NCBI GenBank assembly: GCA_029379385.1
Contig: CM055618.1
Location: 7,450,134 to 7,514,133 of the forward strand
Reading direction: 5' to 3'
Origin: Quillaja saponaria
Lineage: Eukaryota; Streptophyta; Magnoliopsida; Fabales; Quillajaceae
DNA: 64,000 nt
Made by a program: the position numbers and the translations under genes. Each line of letters begins with the position of its first letter. Within the stretch, counting starts at the first letter, position 1. Of the stretch, positions 11,469-24,165 are shown piece by piece. The notes below the pieces were generated by a model, which was not told the origin of the DNA, searched no databases, and was given only the letters and a program-made list of their open reading frames with translations.

Positions 11469-14400
11469 GGGGAAGCTCAGAAAGTCTTCGATGCGTGAAA
11501 CCAGATCTTCCCTCAATTCACATAAACACATTCAGATTACAGACTGAGAGGAAGTGCAGGTCCAAGAGCCAATGTCAATGGAACAAACCTGAAGATGCCT
11601 TCAATTTGCAATATTCTGTCCCCAGTTTCAAGGAGGCCCCTTAAAGTGCTAATAATTGGAAGACCAGCTCCAACAGTAGCCTCATAGAAGTAATGTGTAT
11701 AAGATTGCCTTTGAAGATCTCTCAACCTCAGATACTAAATGTGAAGAGTAAAGATATAACTGATCCCCAAAATTTGCAATATGAAAGAAAAACAAATAGC
11801 AACAGAAGGGACAAGTATACTAGCCAACAATATACTATGGGAAAACATCTTATTCTCACATCATTGAACAAAAACGAGTTTCAAAATAACCCTTCAATCT
11901 AGGTGACAGTCAGAAATCTCCATAACTGACCTAAATGTACTGAAAAATCACCAACAACATAGCTAACAGATGCTCAAAATGAATAAATATAGAACATCAC
12001 TCGAGTGTCATCATAACAGAAGATTCCAAATATCACATGTTTTCTACAATCTAGAGGAGGTGGAATAGCATGCTTGGCTTGATTCACTTAAGTGCAACGG
12101 ATTATGCTGAAAATATTTTCCTTCAGATGGAAGGCAATATTTTAGCGCTCCCATGTGGGGAACAGGTCAGAATATTTGTAGATGGAGATAAAGAAATAAC
12201 TGTGAAGGCAGATGTTAATACGACAGATAATTCTCATAGTCACTCAAGACCAACAGAATATGCTGTTAGAACCTTTGCCTTCACATGGAAATTAATAAAT
12301 AAATTCTTATAATAAGAACAAGACAATAATTTTTACTCCCATATTGGAGATCAGGTCACGATATTTTTTTCTCTCAAGAGAAAAATATTAATGTGGAGAA
12401 AAGGATGGCAATCTAGCTGATAATTCTTTAATTAAAGGGGGGGGAGGAGGAGCTAATAAGGCTTAAAGTGAGATTTCATAAAACTAAATGATTGCAAACA
12501 ATGTACGAGCAATAATTGTATAATAAGGCTTGCTAATACCAACATGGATAGTTGGTAAATTAATAGGTTGTATCGGTTATTCACAACCTACAGTAATGAT
12601 TGCATTTTACAATTTTAACAGGTTAAGTCAACAAAAGACCATATAGATTAAGCTACCTGATCAAGTGGGCCTGAGTTTGCCTTTTTATTGGGGGTAATTA
12701 CATGAATTCCTTTTTGCAACCAATCATAGTAATGGCCCGCAACAACAGAGTCGGCTGTGCAATCAACCAAAACAGTATTTGGTATAAAATGATTACCATG
12801 CACATGTCGAACAAATTCTTCCAAATCAGCCACCTCTCCTGTATCCTTTTCAAGTTCTTTCCACCTAGATAAGTCAATGCCCCTGTAACCAGAAACTATA
12901 GTTTTTCATGATAGAATCAGAGATAACTGGATATGCTTGTAGAGAATTTATCTAACTAATTAGCTAACAACTTCCAACATGAACCATGTACGAATTAGGT
13001 ATCAGCCTGCATTAGGCAAGAAATGGTTCTCATCAAAAAATAGATTCACACATGTAAGAAAAGACATGGAAACAAAACTATATCGACTAGTTGGCTAAAC
13101 AAATCGAAAAATCATGACTTTGCTTAGGTAATAAAAGAAGTATATTCTCCCAATAATGAGTTCTGCCTGAAAAAACCTGTAAGGTTACTACATCCCCTAC
13201 TTAGCAAGATAAAGCCCAAGTGGATTTTCATTTTTTCCCAGTCCCGCTGATGTTGTTAGTTGTTATTATTGTACATTGAAGGGAAATAGTTAAAAATATT
13301 AAAAGAAAAAGAATCAATAAGTGCCTCAAATTTACTGTGTATAATTTTATATCTCTCTTTTCATTTGACAGATATCTATTTACTAGTGAAATGCTTACTA
13401 TCACAGAAGAAAAGACAATAAAAGACATTTAAAAATAAAAATAAAGTGGAGTGAATAACACATCTATCATGAGGTATTCAGATTAACAATCAACTTCTAA
13501 GTATAGATAAATTACACTGCCATCCAATTTTATTCCTCCACTCTAATGGAAACATTAATAGTGGAAAATGGAGTATTTATTTTACTCTACTCTAACCATG
13601 GCCTAAATTAAATACTGTATTTCTTTGTTAACTCATGAAAACTTCAACAGTTTCTTCTTCGCCATGGGAAGGTTGACGCATAAAACATTATTAAGACTCA
13701 TACACAGTATATTTTTCTGTAACCTATTCTTTCTTAATAAACCAGAAAAAGAATAAAATAAAAGACAGCTCTAAACTATTTTTCTGTAGCTTATTCCTTT
13801 TACATCCTGCATTAGCAGGATTTTGAATGAGTATAGCCTCTAAGGTCATAAACACAAAGAAGAGTTATTTGTGCTTTGGGATTGTGATCCTTTCCCTATA
13901 TAAATTGAAGAAAATGGAGTGTTCCAGTTCGGGGTTTTCACATCAAACAACTATAAAACCTCACTGGTGATGAACCTAGCTTAAATACTAGGAGTTAGTA
14001 TGTGGTTTATCAGAAAGTAATTGGATACTGAATGTGAATGAAAGCAAAGTTGTAATTTCATAGTTCACTTTTTTTTTCTTGGTTGTTGGAATCTGATATT
14101 GGTGCCAACTGCCACGAGAGTTCTCCTCCTGTCCCTGGTTACCAGTTAAATGCTTAACTGTGGTAAACAAGATTTGGTTTCATTTATGAGCTCAAGATAA
14201 TTTTATTTTTATTTTATTGAATAAAATAAAAGATTAGGTTCTGTCATGGAGCTACTATGGTGGAGGTAATCAAGGAGAGGAGTGTAAATTTCACCATAAT
14301 GTAGAGTTGGTAATATTTCGAAGGTAGATCAATCTTAAGTTTCTCTAAAATAAGAGAGAGAGAGTTTAGCCCAATGCTTTTAACTTACAATTTAGACAGA

Positions 14401-17400
14401 AGCATTGACCTTGAGTTAATGATACCCATTACACGCAAATCAATGTTAAATTCTTCTTTCAGAACTGCTGCCTGCATAAAAAGAAAACTTCTAAGACACA
14501 TCGACCGCATAGAAAAATAGATTAAGTTGCTGTACTATACATCCTTCCATGGGAAAGAAAAGAAGGATATAAAAAAATTTAGAGCATGCCAAAACTTTGT
14601 CCATTCCAAAAAAAGCAAGAGCAAACTTAAATCTGGAATCAAAAAGGAAAAAGAAAAAGAAACAAAAAGACTTGCATGGTGTAATCCCAATGCATTCGGA
14701 AACTATATAATCCATGGACAGCATAAAATGTAACTTAAATGAGTTGAATTAATCTAGCTTGACCATTGAGAATGTGATATGGAATAACACCCCAGTTATC
14801 ATGATCCATACAGATAACTTCAATGCATGGTTGTGTTAAAAAACTGCACCTTAGAGCATTAAGTTTATGATTTACTAAAGCTGACCTAAAATTCATATTG
14901 CTTTCAAAAGCTGCACAGGGTAAAACTGTTTGAGATAGGGAGCACATCATAAAATTAGTATCATATTTGACAGATACCACATTTGGAAAGCATTTCTACT
15001 TATTGAATGAAAAAATTTGATGGGCCAGTTAGTTATGGGATGTAGGTCCCAAATTAACAGAATTTATGGGAACAAGTTAAGCCCATATTCCATAAAATCT
15101 TCAAAAGGAACAAATAGGGAAAACAATCCCATTAGTTCAGTCCACCCATAGTGAGCATTTACAAAGAGCATTTCCTCTGCCTAGTCTCTTGATTCTTCTC
15201 TTGTAATAAGTTGATCACTAATCATTCACCTGATTACTTCCCTCTGTCTAAATTACGAAGTTTGCATCCCTCCACCCACTTGGTTAGTATTTTATCCTTT
15301 TCATTTCTTTACTGTTTTCTCCCATATAATCCAACATTGAATATAAGACATCTCTTTGATGGTGTATGAGGACATCGATATTATTATGTTAATTATAATT
15401 TGTAATTGGAATTTGAGTGTAAAATTAGGGTTAGGGATTGACTTGCAGAGCAAATCAGATTTGAACAGACATGGACGAAGTCCATCAGATTTTCTTAAAA
15501 ATTGGCCAAAATCAACCTTGTTTTGTCGATTCAGTGTTTGTGTGGAAGCATTTTGCTTTGAAACTGTGAAAACCATGTTGTTTCCACCGAAACTACATGG
15601 TATCACTTCTAGGGTATGTTTTTCTTTGGTCAGTATGGAAACCAAAGTGTTTCGCCCATTTAGGGAGAATCAAAACGAAATTTTGTTTCTTGCTCCCAAG
15701 TCCCAAATTAAGTACATAATAGATCTTCATATAGGAAACTGATAATCTAATACTAATGGCACAACTTAATGCAAGTAGTATAATTACCATGATTATAACA
15801 CTACCGCTAACTTATTAATAATTCCTAATTGACCCCAAAGTACTGAATAATAAGCTTCTGGGTCCCAAATGACTAAACCCAACCCTAATGTTAAATATGG
15901 TACAATTAAATTTAAATCTCCAGTTACAATTAACACCAAAATAATTGCTTCTTCAATCTCTGTCATTGGGTTTGCTCCAAGCCTCTATACTTTAAGAAAT
16001 TCATGTCCATGAAATGAATGTAGTAAATATATGCGATGTTTTGGAAATATAGCTCTAGCTATAAATGACTGGCAAAAGCAAAGTCATGTGGTGAATGGAT
16101 GCAACTAAGTTTCAAACAAGATAAATAATGATAAGTCTCAGTTCTTGTTATACAACTGTCACAAGCTAGACACACTTTTGTAATTGGCTGCCTGTTGAAT
16201 GGACTACTGTTTTATTCCTCTTTGCCAGTCAATTATATTGAATGCATCAGGGTTTAAAAATGGTAGAAAGCAATTCATTAGGGCATAGCTCATAGATCAA
16301 ATAGGGAATGGGACAGTAGTTATGTTGCTAGTAATCCAGGGAAATAAAATCTTGAATGGACACGAAGTGTATCATATTATACTTCAAAAAATCATGTAAT
16401 CTCAGGCTAGACAATATCTGAAAGAAATGTACCTGATCGTTTAGTTGCTCAAGAAGCGTTGCACCAATCAATCCATGTCCAATAATGCCCATTGCTATTG
16501 TGGTTCTGGAGTAATAAAATCTTGAATGGACAGCTTGCAGAGCCTTTATACAATCCTCTCTTTTGACTACAACAGTAACATTATACTCTGAACAACCTTG
16601 AGCGATAGCACGGACATTTATGTTTGCCTGCAGAATGACAACAATTTTTTCCATTCTTTAATGGATTAAATAAGATCTTCCAAAAAAGCATAGATAATAT
16701 TGGATAAGCAATCCATTTGACCGGTAATTCACATGGACCAGGTGGATTTTGAAGTTAGTGGTGCCTACTTCCATCATGATCTTTGTTGAGAGACATAGTA
16801 GTATACTAAGGGTATTATTATTTCTTGGCATTTACACATTAGTATAGATACAGTAGGAGAATACCACATTGGTAACTTCTCCAGTTATTCACTACTTTCT
16901 CCACCATGTAAGTCTACATGGTAGCAGATATAGTTGTCAAAGGAGTGCCTAGGCCCAAGGCTCTCCTGGCTCATCCTAGCACCTTTGCCAGGATTCAAAC
17001 CAACCCCATTTAGAGAGCAATGCCTAGGCGTGCCTTTTGACTTTTTCTTTCTGGTGCAAGGCTCATACTTTTGTGTCTTTTGTAAATCAGAATTTCATTT
17101 TTCGAATTTTCAGAAATAAAAATTGCATTTATTTAATTTTTGTATTTACAGCAATAGAACCCACAATAAGAATTACTGCACCTGATCGTGGTTTGGTATA
17201 TCAGGATCCTTAAATGCCTTGATTGAAGGTTACATTATGAGGATATGTTGGTTCTTGGAAGAGTAAGAAATAGACAGTAGTAGCAAGGTCTAGTGATGTC
17301 CAAGAAACTACAAGTCATTTTGAGGTACCGTTTCGGTAAGTCTGGAAACGGAAAGATTCATGAAACGGCATGGAAACGGTAAATTATTTGGAAACACATG

Positions 17401-17578
17401 AAAACATATAATATAACACATTATAGTAATTATAGGTATCCACATGATTAATTTAGCATAGAGAATGCTCATATATACATACCAAAGTAAAATCCTTAAT
17501 ATAGACATACAATGATACAAATTGAAGGTAAGATAAAATTACAATCACATCCAACCCTAACATGAGCTTTCTTATATA

Positions 17579-17623
<45 letters not shown>

Positions 17624-19340
17624 GTAAAACAAGAATTTTTAATAAGAAATTTATTTTGTTTCCATCAAATTTTACCGAAATCAATCCGTTTCAAATGAAA
17701 AATTGCACATTTCCTATGGAAATTATTCGCCTATTTCGATGGAAATGACACTGTTTCCACCGAAATTTTACATTTTGTTTCTGAGGGGGTGCTTCCCTTC
17801 CATAACTGTGGAAACGAAAATGATTCACCCATTTCAGTAGAAACAAAATGAATTTTAGTTCTTTGGTGTGGACTCAAAATATATAGCTATTGCTCACAGC
17901 AATTGTGAGTTAAAATGATTGAAGCATTTTAGGCATGAACTTTTTTTCCTCTCAACCTATGTAGTTGGCATATGATAATCAAGCACCAATTCATATTGCC
18001 TCAAACCCAGTGTTCCATGAGAGGATAAAACATATTGAAGTTGATTGTTGATTGTCATTTTACTCAAGAGAAACTTATCCATAAACTTGATCAAGACGAC
18101 TCAAGTCAAGTCAGAAGATCAGTAAGTTGATTTGTTTACTAAGTCCGTGGAAGGTATTCTATTTCATTTCAGTTTGTAACAAGCTTGAAACAAATGGTAG
18201 ATAAGGTCCAGCTTGAGGAGGAAGAGTGTTGAAAGATATATCATAGTATACTAAGGGTATTATTGCCATTATGTATTTCCATGTTCGTATAAGTGTAGTA
18301 GGAGGTTACCATATTGGTAAGTTCTCCAGTTCTTCAACTCTCCTATTTAAGATTTCACTCTATACTTTCAGCCAATCAGGTAAGTTTAAGAAAAGGAGTG
18401 TCCATTAGATTCAATAGTCATTGGTATAATTTCTAGAAGTAATGGAAACAGAAAAGCATTTAGTGGATCAATTGTTACTTGGAACCATTTTGTTACTCAA
18501 GTACATGGACAATATATCATTGAAATGACGTAAACACTTTTAATAAAGAAATTTGAAGATAACAATTGTAACTTCAACAACAATTTCATATAGCTATGAA
18601 AGAATATAATTCCCTCACCTTAGCTAGTGCATTAAATATAGTGGCGCTAACTCCTGGAGTACTTGCCATCTTCTGGCCAACAGCTGCCAAAATACTACAA
18701 TTTGGAATGACTGCAACCTGAGGTGTGCTATATAAATTTAGAACATAATTTCAATAACAAAATAGAAATTCTTGCCAAAAAGAGAAATGATAAAACAGAA
18801 CTTGATAAACTTTACGTTTCAACATCACACAAGTAAGTTACATGTTTTAAATTTTAATTTCACAAGAAAAGAAAAAAAATAGTATTAAGCTAAGAAGAAA
18901 CTTGAAATACAACCCAGAGTTACTTGGAATGAAGAACAACTTGGTTAGTGGAACATAAATTTCATAGGAAACCACTACTATGCTTAAAATTTGGTCAGTT
19001 GAGTGTAGGCTCCTTGAGGATGACATATACATATACACATGTCCATATCATCGTTATGTTGTCTCATTGAGAATAAATTTTTCATGGAAATATTGAGTAC
19101 TATTATCCACCAAAAAGATAGTGGCAATGGAGAAAGAAGCAGGCAGACTTATTATTTTTAGTATCAAAATATATTTGATTACGGCAGTTATCAATTGTAA
19201 TTGCCATACAAGTTTTAATAAATCAATGGTCTTCTAAACCAACTTGTAAGTTGTAACAGAAAAATAAATCATAAAGTAAAAAAGAAAAAGAGAAACAAGT
19301 GGCATTTGGTTAGTGGTATCAAGTATCAACTATCTTAATA

Positions 19341-19387
<47 letters not shown>

Positions 19388-22300
19388 CTGTATAGAATCT
19401 CATCTATTTCCTCCCTAGCACTGGTTATAGATGGACTTCAATCTGGAATGCTAACATTCTCCTACTTCAAATGTGGCTCGCTTGTATGAGTATCACTCCC
19501 CCACTGATCCCTTGTATCTTGAAACTAGCCAGGGGAGGAGTTTTCCCGGGTGGAGGGACTGATGCAGAACAAGCCGCCTATGGTTTTCTGGACATTTCAG
19601 ATCATCTCAAGTCCAAAAAGGGAACTTGCAGGAATTGATAGATTTCTCACCTTTATTTTATTAAGGAATGATTCCTTAGTCCTTACCATATTTATGGTCA
19701 GCATTGTTTCCTTTTCTCATATTTGGTTACTTTCCAATTTTAATTTGTGAGTTAGTTGATAATCTAGAAATATACTTTTCTGCCAATGCAAGTGAGAAAT
19801 TTTCTCATTTATTTTTCTTGCTACGTGAGTATTAGAGTCAGAAGTCCAGCCCTATAAATTGTAGTTTTTTCAATCCCAGGGATCAGTTCAGACTTCAGAC
19901 TGAGGATTCTCTTTTCTCAGGTGAGTCCAAAGACTGTCACCTTCAGCTGCATTAAGAGACAAGAAGGCCCTATGGAGAATGTGATCAGAAATCCATAATA
20001 AGTCCAGCGCCAACAACGGCCTATAATGAACCCAGGAAATATTTCAATCCACAGTTCCTTCACACCACTAAACAGAATTACAAATACCAAATTCTAAGTG
20101 TATTTATCACCATTTTAGCCTGGCATTATTATATGACTGTAACTGGACACCTGAAACAAGTTATTAAACTTTTCAGGGGTCCTAATGAGTTCTCTTTGAT
20201 CTGGTCCTACATGGTAGTTTACACCAGCAAACACAAAATAAATAACATGGTAGTCCAACTGGTTGGCAGACTCTTAATCAACTTTGCATAATGATAGAGA
20301 TAAGCCTTATATAACGTATAGAAAAAAGAAAAAATCCAGAAACAGACAAACCTTCCAAATTCTGCTAAGTCATTAACAGCTCACCAGAAAATAGAAACTG
20401 CTTTATAATTGAAAAATTATAATGCAGCTATAATCAACTAAACAAGCACAATCTAAATAATTTTTTTGAAATCTTGTAATTAGTTAGAAGAAACAAAATA
20501 AATCACCTGAGAAAGACGCCCCGCATCTAAAGCTTGATGAAATCTGGACTCAAGTGCCATAGCAACAGCTTTTACCTCATTCTCAGGGACAGCAAAGCAC
20601 ACAGAATGCTCACTGCTAGCCTACAATAGTGCACACAATGAATGACCATAATTAATATTTAACCATTTTGGAAAGCCAACAAATTACATAAGACGAAGAA
20701 AGCACCTGGGATATCATAATAACATTAGCTCCCACGTCTTTTACAGTACTAAAAATGGCATCAGATGTACCTGGGACACCAGCCATTCCAGTTCTGCAAG
20801 AATGGTGGATAACTGAATTGTTGAAAGGGATAGTACAATGGGGGATTATTGTACATACAACGAGTTATAGAAAGACCACAGATCATTTATCTTGAAATAT
20901 GACTGCAACTCACCCCTCAACATTTATAAGGGCTACATTGTCTATGGTGGCGAACCCTTTGACAAAAGATTTCAAATTCTGCTTATCTTCATCTACAATA
21001 ACAGAAGCTTGGCAAATTTTTGTTCCAGGGGCAGAGAGGTTGAAAATGTTCCTTATTATAATCGGTATGTTATATCGCATCACAGGAATTATTGTGCGGG
21101 GGTGTAAAACATTTGCACCAAAATATGACTGCAACAAGTAGTTTAAAGTTAATGATGAGAATTTTACGAATTAGAGAAACTTGGAGTGGCATTCAGTAGT
21201 CAAACCCACCATTTCCCAAGCCTCCTGATACGACAATGTCTTCAAAATCACTGCCTCACTAACTGCCAGAAAAAAGATATGTTTCTTAGGGTGAAGTAAA
21301 CCCAGTATTTAGGTTGTATTTCAAATGCAAAAAAATAAAATAAAATAAAATAGCATCATCCGCATTTGAGAATGACTTTGCTGGGACAACATAGAGAGGT
21401 AGGACATAAACTATTTTGGGCCAACACAGACCTTTTCTAGGATCTGCACTGTATACACCATCAACATCTGTCCATATTGTTACTTGACGAGCCCTAACTA
21501 GAGCAGCCATGATTGCTGCAGAGAAGTCACTTCCATCTCTCTTCAGAGTAGTAGGAATATTTTGTGGTGTGCTAGCAATAAACCCAGTTGCAATAATAGT
21601 CTTAGATGGATTCTTAGAATACCATCTCTCAAGTCGTTGCTCAGATTCCAAAAAGTCAGGATCAACTTGATTGGAACTAGTGGGGTTTACAATAAGGACC
21701 TCCCTTGTATCCATCCATTTGCAGTCAATCCTATTCTGCAGTGGGGAAACATAATATAATTAAGCTTAAATCAGATAAACCAAATAGTCTCACAAAACCA
21801 CCAGACCTTACGAACAACAGATGACAACATTTGAGCAGACCATAACTCTCCGTGTCCAACAACAAAATCTGTAAAAGACTCTGTTGCATGACCAGCTGCA
21901 AGATATTAAATGTAGTTGTCAGTATGTTGGTTATTCCATAACTTACAAGGTCATCGTATATGAAGAGAAAGAAGGTATACATTGTAAATCTTTTTCCAGT
22001 ACATAAAACTAAATCCTAAGAAACTAACTAGAGTCTGGAGGTTGCAGAAAATAATGCCAACCACATGGTTATCTTTCAATTGAATATCACAGCTCAAAGC
22101 ACATTAATTGAACAAATCAAAATATCCAGCTTAAAGTTTGAAAAATAGTAATAACTAAAAGAACTGTCATCCCAAGAGATGAGAATCTCAGGTGAAAGTC
22201 TTCACCTATATATATTGCACGAAGCATTGCTTTAAGGTTACTGATGTCGTGATGCAACCGTGATAAAAAACTAGCTAGAGCATCGCCATCAAGTAAGTCA

Positions 22301-23819
22301 TGTGCAGTTGATCTGTGTTTTTCTAGAACAGCATCCAAAGCAGATATGTAGGACTCATCACGCGATTGAGCCTTGTAGATAAGGTCATACATCATATCAG
22401 TCACCTTTGACATTGCAGAGACAATTACCAACTTCCTTTCAGAATCATCATTCAATATTATCTCAGCAACATTCTTAATTCTTTGGGAGCTTCCCACGCA
22501 GGTTCCACCAAATTTGTGAATGGACCAAGTGCCACCCCCAGGAAGCTGATTTGTTTCTAAGGATACATCCAGAGAAACATCTGCCAGAGAATAGAGATTT
22601 ATATAATTAGGTTATTATAGCTATCTTCAACAAAAGTATAAACACATCTTCAAATATAATACAAAACTGAGAAATGCCTGAACCTGCAAGTGAAGCAGAC
22701 ACCCGGTTATTTGATGTCTCAGCTCCCAATCGCGAAGTGAGTCCTGTTCTGAGATATAAACCATGATATCTTCATAAGATAAGAATCAGGGAAAAAAATT
22801 GAATTCATGGAGATTACTTCCATTCACAGTGGACAATAACACGCCACAAAGAATATATATATATTTATATAGATACAGGATCCAGAATGTTTTTAGAACC
22901 AAAACAGAAAAATGGATAAAATCTATGATATCACAAAGTTCTAATCCATTACAGGGCATATGCATGTTTTATATGGTAATGATAATTAATTAGTAAAAAT
23001 CCTGACTTAATGACTTTTTCAGCTTTCCTTTCTCTTTCTTGCTTAAACAAAGAGTAGATTTTATACTTTTTCCAAATAGTAGAGAAAATTTTCCATGAAT
23101 TGATTACAAGCTGAGATATTCAGGGCATGGTTAAATCTTTTCTCATAATGAAACAAAAAGGGGTCATTAAAACATAATAATAAAGTACCAAATGGTTTGT
23201 CCTCGCTTAGAAGATGTGAAGACATTTCTACTAAAACTCCAAAGCTACTTAACAGGTTGACATCTGAGTGAAACTCCAGAAAATTCGAATAAAGAGAAAA
23301 CTTTGCCATTTGTCAAAGTTAGGCAATAGTTTCATGCAACCTTACCCAAGTATACATAAGAAACCATGTGAAATTCAAAGTAGCATAGAACTTGATAGCT
23401 GAATCAGAGAAAGTTGTACCAATTGCAGTTCACTATGAATCGTCTATATACATGTGAAGCCAAAGTTGCAATTATTTACAACGCATCGCATCGCATCGCA
23501 AACAACATAAAAATACCATATTGTTTTAATATTCAAAATAATTGAAGTAATAAAGGACATTATTGTTATTATTATTATTATATACATAAAAAATAAAAAA
23601 ATAAACGTTCATGCTTATTTCTTTTCCTTTCTGGAGAAACAAACAGAGAATGAATTCATAGAAAGAATGGGGAAATCAAAAATACCGGAAAAGAGGAGGG
23701 AGCTGACGAAGAGGAAATGCAGGGCATTGAGATTGATAGATCTTCTTTGGCTTCCACTCCTTAATGTTTGGAGGAAAAATACGAGAAGAGTAAGAGGTTA
23801 CAGCATGAAAAGAAGCCAT
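9450..23819 (-). CDS. AKHSDH: Bifunctional aspartokinase-homoserine dehydrogenase, chloroplastic
   Basis: It phosphorylates aspartate and later reduces aspartate semialdehyde to homoserine in plastids, and is normally threonine-inhibited. Eighteen exons join in phase to 914 aa: 23686-23819, 22684-22748, 22206-22580, 21807-21895, 21432-21735, 21210-21262, 20914-21128, 20706-20793, 20507-20620, 18619-18717, 16433-16627, 14389-14471, 12657-12882, 11589-11734, 11193-11328, 10680-10763, 10501-10593, 9450-9695. Residues 1 to about 84 form a Ser/basic-rich transit peptide. The kinase opens with KFGGTCVG (residues 89-96), and GSDFSAAIMA and DVDGVYSADPRK follow. Two ACT-type regulatory segments occupy about 385-545. 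The dehydrogenase NAD(P) loop is GIIGHGLIG (559-567), followed by TPNKKANSGPLDQ, GIFSGTLSYI and DPRDDLSGTDVARK. It ends SYLGAPS. Length and order match the plant family (about 910-920 aa). Histidine at 563 and GIINS at 593-597 differ from the GPG and GITGS I know from other plants. Confidence 0.97.
11436..11472. repeat. (GT)n next to a run of 21 G in AK-HSDH intron 14
   Basis: A GT dinucleotide repeat runs directly into 21 consecutive G residues (11452-11472). It lies in the 260-bp intron between the exons ending at 11589 and starting at 11328. On the transcript this is C21 followed by CA repeats. G-homopolymers this long are rare and unstable, so length may vary between individuals or be affected by sequencing error. 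Confidence 0.9.
14472..16432 (-). other. AK-HSDH intron 11 with weak repeat remnants
   Basis: A 2-kb intron. The stretch 15361-15440, and in opposite orientation 15830-15960, resemble the terminal part of the LTR-like sequence near 3880-4030 (shared words such as 'ttacaattaacaccaaaataat' versus 'ttacaattaacatcataataat'). This suggests an old fragment of that family. The longest frames here have no recognisable product and I do not call them genes. Confidence 0.35.
16784..18389 (+). mobile_element. Decayed Ty1-copia retrotransposon in AK-HSDH intron 10
   Basis: Two related terminal repeats, 16784-16918 and 18227-about 18389, both begin TGTTGA and share 'tagtatactaagggtatta', 'agtaggag.. taccatattggtaa.ttctccagtt'. 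The 5' copy ends CTACA and is followed at once by TGGTAGCAGATA (16919-16930), matching a Met-initiator primer-binding site apart from one or two bases. The 3' copy is preceded by a polypurine tract (GAGGAGGAAGAG, 18215-18226). Upstream of it, 17974-18090 translates to DNQAPIHIASNPVFHER and KHIEVDC, the typical end of copia RNase H, then breaks at a stop. Most of gag-pol is gone, replaced by other repeats and an AT microsatellite. It lies antisense to the host gene. Confidence 0.8.
17582..17618. repeat. (AT)n microsatellite
   Basis: An uninterrupted TA/AT dinucleotide run of about 36 bp inside the copia remnant in AK-HSDH intron 10. Confidence 0.95.
18718..20506 (-). other. AK-HSDH intron 9
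   Basis: A 1.8-kb intron, AT-rich except for a (TC)n tract at 19346-19384. No transposon or gene is recognised in it. Confidence 0.6.
19346..19384. repeat. (TC)n microsatellite
   Basis: About 19 uninterrupted CT/TC units in AK-HSDH intron 9. On the transcript the tract is (GA)n, so it is not a polypyrimidine splice signal. Confidence 0.95.
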
Positions 23820-23897
23820 AGCCGCCCAGAGAAGGAGAAGAAAGATGAGAGCGTAAGAGACAGTGTGTTTCTGGACTCTGATGAAGAGTTTGGCGGG

Positions 23898-23952
23898 TTT
23901 ATAAACTAGATAAAGATGGCTCAGAGCACATGTTCAGTATTGCTCGACGTCG
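23898..23952 (-). promoter_or_regulatory. Probable AK-HSDH core promoter: TATA-like box and C-box palindrome
   Basis: On the minus strand a TTTATAAAC motif (23898-23906) lies about 80 nt upstream of the ATG at 23819. About 40 nt further upstream is the perfect palindrome CGACGTCG (23945-23952), which contains GACGTC, the C-box core bound by plant bZIP factors. The spacing suits a TATA promoter with a short leader. The transcription start is inferred, not seen. Confidence 0.45.
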
Positions 23953-23973
23953 TTGGGCACACAAATTTTGGTT

Positions 23974-24165
23974 GGTACGGAATATTGCCAAAATAATATT
24001 AATGGACAAACTATTGAAAATGCCTAGAAACAAAACCATGGTTAAATAATTTTCAATAGTTTATTGATAGGTATGGAATATTGCCAAAAAATTATTAATG
24101 TACAAACTATTGAAAATGCCAACTACCTAAACCATGGTTAAATAATTTTTAATAGTTTGTACATG
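23974..24165. repeat. 96-bp tandem duplication with internal inverted repeats upstream of AK-HSDH
   Basis: Two adjacent copies (about 23974-24069 and 24070-24165) share GGAATATTGCCAAAA, ACAAACTATTGAAAATGCC and ACCATGGTTAAATAATTTT. Each copy contains an inverted pair (CAAACTATTGAAAAT / ATTTTCAATAGTTT or a close variant) able to form a hairpin. The hairpins recall a MITE, but no clear terminal repeats or target duplications were found. Confidence 0.8.

Noticed and set aside
15356..15742. 128-codon plus-strand frame (and a 114-codon minus-strand frame) in AK-HSDH intron 11
   Set aside because: Overlapping frames on both strands, no recognisable family, flanked by repeat fragments inside an intron. 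Most likely chance.
16931..17330. Separate MITE beginning 'gttgtcaaaggagtgcctaggc' inside the copia remnant
   Set aside because: Words such as 'tgcctaggc' recur in dispersed plant repeats, but no inverted ends or target duplication could be found.
23667..23909. Plus-strand 80-codon open frame with a basic, charged sequence
   Set aside because: It is the antisense of AK-HSDH exon 1, which has a proper transit-peptide reading, ATG context and splice phase.
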